This document shows, in pieces, positions 58,818 to 64,000 of a stretch of 64,000 bases of DNA. Both the position numbers and the translations under genes were made by a program. The stretch is from Rhizobiales bacterium 32-66-11. Its GTDB lineage: Bacteria > Pseudomonadota > Alphaproteobacteria > Rhizobiales > Xanthobacteraceae. The stretch covers positions 1 to 64,000 of the forward strand of contig NCEH01000067.1 in assembly GCA_002304505.1 (NCBI GenBank). The letters are read 5' to 3'. A model generated the notes under the pieces. It did not search any database. It was not told the origin of the DNA and saw nothing but the letters and a program-made list of their open reading frames with translations. Numbering within the stretch: position 1 is the stretch's first letter; the number at the start of each line of letters is the position of its first letter.

Positions 58818-60008
58818 TCAGGACAGGCGTTCCACCGCCATGGCGGTCGCTTCCCCGCCGCCGATGCACAGCGAGGCGATGCCGCGCTTGAGGTCGTATT
58901 TTTCCAGCGCCGCCAGCAACGTCACCAGCACCCGCGCCCCGGAGGCGCCGATGGGATGGCCGAGCGCGCAGGCGCCGCCGTGCACGTTCACCTTCTCATG
59001 GGGCAGGCCAAGATCGTGCATGGCCGCCATCGCCACCACCGCGAACGCCTCGTTCACCTCGAACAGGTCCACATCCTCCAGGTCCCAGCCGGTGCGCGCG
59101 CTTAAAGTCCGGATGGCGCCGATGGGGGCGGTGGGAAACAGGTTCGGCGCCTGGGCATGGGTGGCATGGCCGCGAATGGCCGCAAGCGGGGTGAGGCCGC
59201 GCTTTTCCGCCTGCGAGAGGCGCATCATCACCAGCGCCGCGGCGCCGTCCGAGATGGAGGAGGAATTGGCCGCCGTCACCGTGCCGCCCTCGCGGAACGC
59301 GGGCTTCAGGGTCGGGATCTTGTCCATCCTGGCCTTGGGCGGCTGCTCGTCCTCGCTCACCACCCGCTCGGCCTTGCCCGCCTTTACGGTGACCGGGACG
59401 ATCTCCTTGACGAAGCTGCCGTCCGCGATGGCCTTCTGGGCGCGCTCCAGCGAGGCGATGGCGAAATCGTCCTGTGCCTTCCGGGTGAACTGGAACGCCT
59501 CCGCGCAATCCTCCGCGAAGGTGCCCATGAGGCGGCCCTTGTCATAGGCATCCTCCAGCCCGTCGAGGAACATATGGTCCAGCACTTTGCCGTGGCCCAT
59601 GCGATAGCCGGAACGGGCGCGATCCAGCAGATAGGGAGCATTGGTCATGCTCTCCATGCCGCCCGCCACCGCCACGTCGGCGCTGCCGGCATAGAGCAGG
59701 TCGTGGGCGAACATGGCGGCCTTCATGCCGGAGCCGCACATCTTGTTGATTGTGGTGGCTCCGGCCGAGAGCGGCAGCCCGGCGCCGATGGCGGCTTGCC
59801 GCGCCGGGGCCTGGCCCTGGCCGGCCGGCAGCACGCAGCCGAACACCACTTCCTCGACCGCCTCGGGCGAAAGGCCCGCGCGCTCGAGTGCGGCACCGAT
59901 GGCGGCCGCGCCCAGCTGCGGTGCGGTCATGTCCTTGAGATCGCCCTGGAAACCGCCCATGGGCGTGCGGGCGGCGGAAACGATGACGATGGGATCGTGG
60001 GTGCTCAT
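58818..60008 (-). CDS. Acetyl-CoA acetyltransferase (thiolase, 396 aa)
   Basis: Condenses two acetyl-CoA or cleaves acetoacetyl-CoA. The reactive cysteine lies in TINKMCGSGMKAAMFAHD (residues 84-101), the VNEAFAVVAM motif near 350 and the C-terminal CIGGGEATAMAVERL carry the second cysteine and histidine region (HGGACALGHPIGASGAR). The next gene encodes a short-chain 3-hydroxyacyl-CoA dehydrogenase 13 bases upstream on the same strand, so the two probably work in fatty-acid or branched-chain degradation or PHB metabolism. Confidence 0.92.
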   Translation of the reverse strand: MSTHDPIVIVSAARTPMGGFQGDLKDMTAPQLGAAAIGAALERAGLSPEAVEEVVFGCVLPAGQGQAPARQAAIGAGLPLSAGATTINKMCGSGMKAAMFAHDLLYAGSADVAVAGGMESMTNAPYLLDRARSGYRMGHGKVLDHMFLDGLEDAYDKGRLMGTFAEDCAEAFQFTRKAQDDFAIASLERAQKAIADGSFVKEIVPVTVKAGKAERVVSEDEQPPKARMDKIPTLKPAFREGGTVTAANSSSISDGAAALVMMRLSQAEKRGLTPLAAIRGHATHAQAPNLFPTAPIGAIRTLSARTGWDLEDVDLFEVNEAFAVVAMAAMHDLGLPHEKVNVHGGACALGHPIGASGARVLVTLLAALEKYDLKRGIASLCIGGGEATAMAVERLS

Positions 60009-60021
60009 GGTATCTGCTCCC

Positions 60022-60789
60022 TCAGCGCGGCGGCATCCGCAAGGCGCCGTCCAGGCGAATGACTTCGCCGTTCAGCATGGTGTTTTCGCAAATGTGCTGG
60101 ACCAGGGCCGCATATTCCGGCGGCCGGCCGAGGCGGGAAGGGAAGGGCACGCTCTTGCCGAGCGCGTCCTGGATCTCCTGCGACATCCCCGCCATCATCG
60201 GCGTCTCGAAAATGCCCGGCGCGATGGTCACCACCCTTATCCCGAGCCGCGCCAGCTCGCGGGCGATGGGCAAGGTCAGCCCGATCACCCCGGCCTTGGA
60301 GGCGGCATAGGCCGCCTGGCCGATCTGCCCGTCATAGGCGGCGATGGAGGCGGTGTTGACGATCACCCCGCGCTCACCATCGGCCTGCGGCGCCTCCTTG
60401 GCGATGGCTTCGGCGGCAAGGCGGATCATGTTGAAGGTGCCGATCAGGTTGATGTTCACGGCGCGGGCGAAGCTTTCCAGCCGGTGCGGGCCCTCGCGGC
60501 CCACCACCTTCTCGCCCGGCGCGATGCCGGCGCAGTTCACGAGGCCGTGGAGATGGCCGAATGCTTCCAGCGCAAGGGCCACGGCGGCCTGCGCGTCGGC
60601 CTCCTGCGTCACGTCGGTGCGGGCGAAGCGGGCGCTTTCGCCCAGCTCCCGCGCCACCGCCTCGCCCGCCGCCGCATTGATGTCGGCGATCACCACCTTG
60701 GCCCCGGCTGAGACCAGATGGCGCGCCACGGCGGCGCCGAGGCCGGAGCCGGCGCCGGTGATGAGAAAGACCTTGTCCTTGATCTGCAT
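60022..60789 (-). CDS. Short-chain 3-hydroxyacyl-CoA dehydrogenase (SDR, 255 aa)
   Basis: An NAD-dependent [21 protein letters not shown] (glycine motif, 8-25), [22 protein letters not shown], catalytic serine in [22 protein letters not shown] with Y and K. The [14 protein letters not shown] segment and the [18 protein letters not shown] end match HSD17B10-type 3-hydroxy-2-methylbutyryl-CoA dehydrogenases, used in isoleucine and fatty-acid degradation. ATG 60789 follows AGGAAGAAAA. It is co-oriented with the thiolase after 13 bases. Confidence 0.88.
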   Translation of the reverse strand: MQIKDKVFLITGAGSGLGAAVARHLVSAGAKVVIADINAAAGEAVARELGESARFARTDVTQEADAQAAVALALEAFGHLHGLVNCAGIAPGEKVVGREGPHRLESFARAVNINLIGTFNMIRLAAEAIAKEAPQADGERGVIVNTASIAAYDGQIGQAAYAASKAGVIGLTLPIARELARLGIRVVTIAPGIFETPMMAGMSQEIQDALGKSVPFPSRLGRPPEYAALVQHICENTMLNGEVIRLDGALRMPPR

Positions 60790-60896
60790 GGATTTTTCTT
60801 CCTCCCGGCGCCGCGTCCTTGGTGATCTGCACGGCGTTTCGATGGTGCGACTTAACGCCGGGATGATATGGCAATCCATGCCCGCCTCGGCATAAA

Positions 60897-61955
60897 ATGC
60901 TGATCGGTTTTGCAACGAGGGCGCCCGTGCCGGCATCGGTTTGCGAGAATGACGCAGGCCGGCGGATGATCTCGCCGGGCTTTGTGGAGGATGCGCTGGC
61001 ATGCGTGCGGGCGCGTGACCTGTCCGCCGTGCCCCTGCTCGCCGCCGCCGACTTGCCCGAAACGGTGCGCGAGCCGGTCTCCGCCGAGCAATATGGCGTG
61101 TTGTGGCGCGCGATCGCGCTGGCGCTGGACGATGAATTTCTCGGCCTCGGCCTGCGCCCCCTGCGGCCGGGCAGCTTCGCCTTGCTGTGCCAGTGCGTGT
61201 TGCATACCGCCACGCTGGAACAGGCCCTGCGGCGTACGCTGCGCTTCCTCAATGTGATGCTGGAAGAACCGGCGGGAGAATTGGGGGTCCATGAGGGGCA
61301 GGCGCAGATCGTGCTGCGCGAGCGCGGTCCGGCGCGCTCCGCCTTCGCCTATCGCACCTATTGGATCATCCTGCACGGCATCGCCTGCTGGCTGGTGGGG
61401 CGGCGGATTTCCTTGCAGCTGGTGGATTTCCGCTGCGGCGAGCCGGACCGTGGCGCGGAATATCGCCAGTTCTTTGGCGCGCCGGTGGCCTTCGGCCAAA
61501 GCGTCAGCCGGCTCGCCTTCGACGCGGAATTTCTGCGCTTGCCGGTGATCCGCGAGGAGAAGGCGCTGAAGGAGTTTCTCCAGCGCGCGCCCGCCAACAT
61601 CCTGGTGCGCTATCGCCATGATGCCGGGCTTGCGGCCGGGGTGCGCCGCCGCCTGCGCGCTGCCGCGCCGGCCCTTTGGCCGCGCTTCGAGGACATGGCC
61701 CGGCAGATGCGGCTGCCCGCCTCCACCTTGCGCCGCCGTCTGCGGGAGGAGGGGCAGAGCTATCAGTCCATCAAGGACGAAATCCGCCGCGATGGCGCCA
61801 TGGCCCTGCTCGCGGACGGGACGCGCCCGGTGGCGGAGATCGCCGAGGCGCTGGGCTTTGCCGAGCCGAGCGCCTTTCACCGCGCCTTCCGCAAATGGAC
61901 GGCGCTGAGCCCCGCCGCCTTCCGCAGAAGTCGGACGGGCGGCGCCGGCCCCTGA
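60897..61955 (+). CDS. AraC-family transcriptional regulator (352 aa)
   Basis: The N-terminal 220 residues match the Arabinose_bd-type sensing domain ([53 protein letters not shown]). The C-terminus has two AraC helix-turn-helices ([43 protein letters not shown], with the conserved LGF-x-S-x-F-x-RAFRKW-G-like end). It is divergent from the dehydrogenase-thiolase pair across 107 bases and probably controls it in response to a lipid-related molecule. Confidence 0.87.
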   Translation: MLIGFATRAPVPASVCENDAGRRMISPGFVEDALACVRARDLSAVPLLAAADLPETVREPVSAEQYGVLWRAIALALDDEFLGLGLRPLRPGSFALLCQCVLHTATLEQALRRTLRFLNVMLEEPAGELGVHEGQAQIVLRERGPARSAFAYRTYWIILHGIACWLVGRRISLQLVDFRCGEPDRGAEYRQFFGAPVAFGQSVSRLAFDAEFLRLPVIREEKALKEFLQRAPANILVRYRHDAGLAAGVRRRLRAAAPALWPRFEDMARQMRLPASTLRRRLREEGQSYQSIKDEIRRDGAMALLADGTRPVAEIAEALGFAEPSAFHRAFRKWTALSPAAFRRSRTGGAGP

Positions 61956-62135
61956 TCCGGCAGTATATTTTTCAATTCGGTGGTGCAGCGACATGCCGCG
62001 CAAGTGTTCGCGGCACATTCATCTGCGTGACATGCTGAAGCGCCAATAATCCGCCCGCCGGAAACGGCATCGGAATTCTGCGCCTGATACGAAGTATCAT
62101 TTGCGCGCATCCACACGGCGGGGGCGATCCATCAC

Positions 62136-63962
62136 ATGAAACCGAATTGGCTTGCAATTCTTGCGCTGGCGGTCGCCCCGAGCGTCGCCGTGCTGCCCGT
62201 CGCCGCCTGGGCGCAGAGCGGCGAAACCCGTTACAAGGACGTCAGCAAGACCAACGCGCAGATCTATCCCATCGATCGCGCGGCGCTGCTCTCCGGCGGT
62301 GTGTTCGACTTCAAGGTCGAGCTTCCCATGGTGACCAAGCTCGAGGATGTGAAAATCCTGGTCAATGGCGAGGATTACAAGAGCGTGTTCGGCAAGGCGC
62401 CGACCTTCATCGAGAAGGAAAATGGCGACGGCGCTTCCTCGGTGGTCATCAAGGGCGTGTCCCTGAAGACTCCCGGGACCTATAAGGTGGAAGCCTCGGT
62501 GGGCGATTTCCGCGAGAGCGTGACGTGGGAGGTGTTCGGCACCCCCGCCACCGCCAAGGCGAAGAACGTCATCTTCCTGCTGGGCGACGGCATGGCCGTT
62601 TCCATGCGCACCGCGGCGCGGATCATGTCGCTGGGCAACACCCAGGGCAAGGCCAACGGCAAGCTGAACATGGACCATCTGCCGGTCATGGCCTTCATCG
62701 GCACCTCCTCGACAGATTCCATCGCCGCCGACAGCGCCAACACCATGTCCGCCTACATGACCGGCCAGAAGAGCGCGGTGAACGCGCTCGGCGTCTATGC
62801 CAGCCGCGCCAAGGGCTCGCTCGATCAGCCGCACCAGGAAACCATCGCCGAGGTGATCCGCCGCAGGGCCCCCGGCAAGGTGATCGGCGTCGTCTCCAAT
62901 GCCGAGATCGAGGATGCCACACCGGCGGCCGTGGTCTCCCACACCCGCCGCCGCGCCGACAAGGCGGAAATCGTCGGCATGTTCCTCGACGTGAAGCCGG
63001 ACGTGATCCTGGGTGGCGGCTCGGCCTATTTCCTGCCGAAGACCACGCCCGGTTCCAAGCGCAAGGACGATATCGACTATATCGCCAAGTTCCGCGACGC
63101 CGGCTACGGCTTCGTCTCCACCAAGGAAGAGCTGGCGGCCGCCGCCGCGGGCAATAATTCCGGCAAGCTGCTCGGCCTGTTCCATACCGGCAACATGGAC
63201 GGCACGCTGGACCAGAAGTTCCTCAAGAAGGGCACCGTCGGCAAATTCCCCAACCAGCCCGACGTGCCGGACATGATGGTCGCCGCGCTGGAGGTGCTTT
63301 CCAAGAATCCGGACGGCTTCTTCCTGATGGTGGAAGGCGCCGAGATCGACAAGAACGAGCATCCGCTCGACTGGGAGCGGGCCGTGTTCGAGACCATCAC
63401 CTTCGACAAGGCGGTGGGGATCGCGCGCGACTTCGCCAGGACCCATCCCGACACGCTCATCATCGTGACCGCCGACCACACCCACGGCGCCTCGCTGATC
63501 GGCACCATCGACGACAACAAGCCCGGCACCGAGATGCGCGAAAAGGTCGGCACCTACCAGGATGCCGGCTTCCCCAATTATGAGGACAAGGACGGCGACG
63601 GCTATCCGGACCGGGTCGACGTGTCCCGTCGCCTCGCCATTTTCGCCAATAATTTCCCGGACTATTACGAGACCTTCCGCCCGAAGCTCGACGGCCAGAA
63701 CGTGCCGGCGGTGAAGAACGAGAAGGGCGAGTATGTCGCCAACGAAGCCTATAAGAACGTGCCCGGCGCCGTGCTGCGCATCGGCAATATTCCCAAGAGC
63801 GAAGACACCGCGGTCCATGCCGTGGACGATGTTGTGCTTCAGGCGCAGGGCCCGGGCTCGGAAAACATCCATGGCTACATGGAGAATACCGAGATTTTCC
63901 GCGTGATTGCGGAGGCTATGGCGCTCGGCGAGGCCCAGCAGCGCGCCGACGCCGCCAAATAG
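62136..63962 (+). CDS. Secreted alkaline phosphatase with an EF-hand-like segment (608 aa)
   Basis: A signal peptide (WLAILALAVAPSVAVLPVAAWA) is followed by an alkaline-phosphatase-superfamily domain: VIFLLGDGMAVSMRTAAR (metal aspartate), DSIAADSANTMSAYMTGQKS (nucleophile serine region), ILGGGSAYF, FLMVEGAEIDKNEHPLDWERAVFE and IIVTADHTHGAS. Near residue 487 DKDGDGYPDRVD resembles a calcium-binding EF-hand loop, inserted before the end. An N-terminal beta domain (residues 30-145) precedes the catalytic part. It hydrolyses phosphomonoesters in the periplasm, and phosphate control is probable but no Pho box was identified. Confidence 0.9.
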   Translation: MKPNWLAILALAVAPSVAVLPVAAWAQSGETRYKDVSKTNAQIYPIDRAALLSGGVFDFKVELPMVTKLEDVKILVNGEDYKSVFGKAPTFIEKENGDGASSVVIKGVSLKTPGTYKVEASVGDFRESVTWEVFGTPATAKAKNVIFLLGDGMAVSMRTAARIMSLGNTQGKANGKLNMDHLPVMAFIGTSSTDSIAADSANTMSAYMTGQKSAVNALGVYASRAKGSLDQPHQETIAEVIRRRAPGKVIGVVSNAEIEDATPAAVVSHTRRRADKAEIVGMFLDVKPDVILGGGSAYFLPKTTPGSKRKDDIDYIAKFRDAGYGFVSTKEELAAAAAGNNSGKLLGLFHTGNMDGTLDQKFLKKGTVGKFPNQPDVPDMMVAALEVLSKNPDGFFLMVEGAEIDKNEHPLDWERAVFETITFDKAVGIARDFARTHPDTLIIVTADHTHGASLIGTIDDNKPGTEMREKVGTYQDAGFPNYEDKDGDGYPDRVDVSRRLAIFANNFPDYYETFRPKLDGQNVPAVKNEKGEYVANEAYKNVPGAVLRIGNIPKSEDTAVHAVDDVVLQAQGPGSENIHGYMENTEIFRVIAEAMALGEAQQRADAAK

Positions 63963-64000
63963 CGCGGGGACGGCGCGCAAAGCCGCGGCCGCCCGCAGAC

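Noticed and set aside
62097..63980. A 627-codon open frame antisense to the alkaline phosphatase
   Set aside because: Composition (H, G, A, V-rich with repeated HVxxG patterns) is typical of the reverse of a high-GC gene, and the plus strand has a signal peptide and all phosphatase motifs.

Overview
The window looks like a high-GC alphaproteobacterial chromosome, probably order Hyphomicrobiales and possibly Xanthobacteraceae. The basis is gene content: DUF1127 and DUF1217 proteins, an Omp25-like beta-barrel, PfkB adenosine kinase, and a terrestrial-type isethionate cluster. I cannot name the species. Positions 1-38,646 are accessory DNA: lower and uneven GC, many small unknown genes, IS remnants and defence genes. 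They end at the 3' end of a tRNA-Ala(CGC) gene. From 38,647 onward the DNA is uniform, high-GC core chromosome.

Accessory part. (1) 1-1.2 kb: an IS66 remnant fused in frame to a truncated pRiA4b ORF-3-like gene. (2) 1.2-3.6 kb: an agmatine-deiminase-family enzyme and small unknown genes. (3) 3.7-10.6 kb: a tightly overlapping three-gene operon, consisting of an unknown 427-aa protein, a double-HxK phosphodiesterase resembling Tdp1, and an SNF2-type helicase, with a WYL regulator convergent to it. I consider this the best candidate for an undescribed defence module. (4) 11-18 kb: two small genes flanked by a repeated hairpin motif, then an extra AddB/AddA-like helicase-nuclease pair. (5) 18.1-20.1 kb: a metallophosphoesterase and a short carbamoyltransferase-like protein. 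(6) 20.2-32.1 kb: a modification/restriction-like operon. It runs RHH regulator with clustered operator half-sites, m5C methyltransferase, ankyrin-sigma70 fusion, MORC/MutL-type GHKL ATPase, Z1 helicase, PD-(D/E)XK (DUF4420-like) nuclease, AIPR protein and Vsr endonuclease. The ATPase/Z1/nuclease/methylase set belongs to a known class of MutL/MORC-containing R-M systems. The ankyrin-sigma protein in it is unusual. (7) 33.5-38.2 kb: a phage-satellite-like replication and packaging block with an AlpA-like HTH, a prim-pol/DUF3987 primase-helicase broken by a perfect 23-bp tandem duplication, and a terminase small subunit. No integrase or capsid genes are visible, so the other end of the element lies to the left of the window or has been lost.

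Core part. 38.7-43.6 kb holds a ParA-type ATPase, glycosyltransferases, small proteins, a DUF1127 protein and tRNA-Gln(CTG). 43.8-50.8 kb is an isethionate/sulfoacetaldehyde catabolic cluster. A GMC dehydrogenase (IseJ-like) makes sulfoacetaldehyde from isethionate imported by an MFS carrier (IseU-like, frameshifted here). Xsc converts it to acetyl phosphate plus sulfite, and Pta makes acetyl-CoA. A divergent IclR regulator faces it across a perfect 7-1-7 palindrome. 50.9-53.4 kb holds two receiver proteins, an outer-membrane protein and small genes. 53.5-58.5 kb holds glmM (with an internal deletion that removes the catalytic serine loop), adenosine kinase, a PIF1-like helicase and a DUF1217 protein. 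58.8-64 kb holds a thiolase, a short-chain 3-hydroxyacyl-CoA dehydrogenase, an AraC regulator and a secreted alkaline phosphatase.

Three large genes are disrupted (primase, iseU, glmM), and glmM is normally essential. Assembly or consensus error must therefore be weighed alongside real pseudogenisation.
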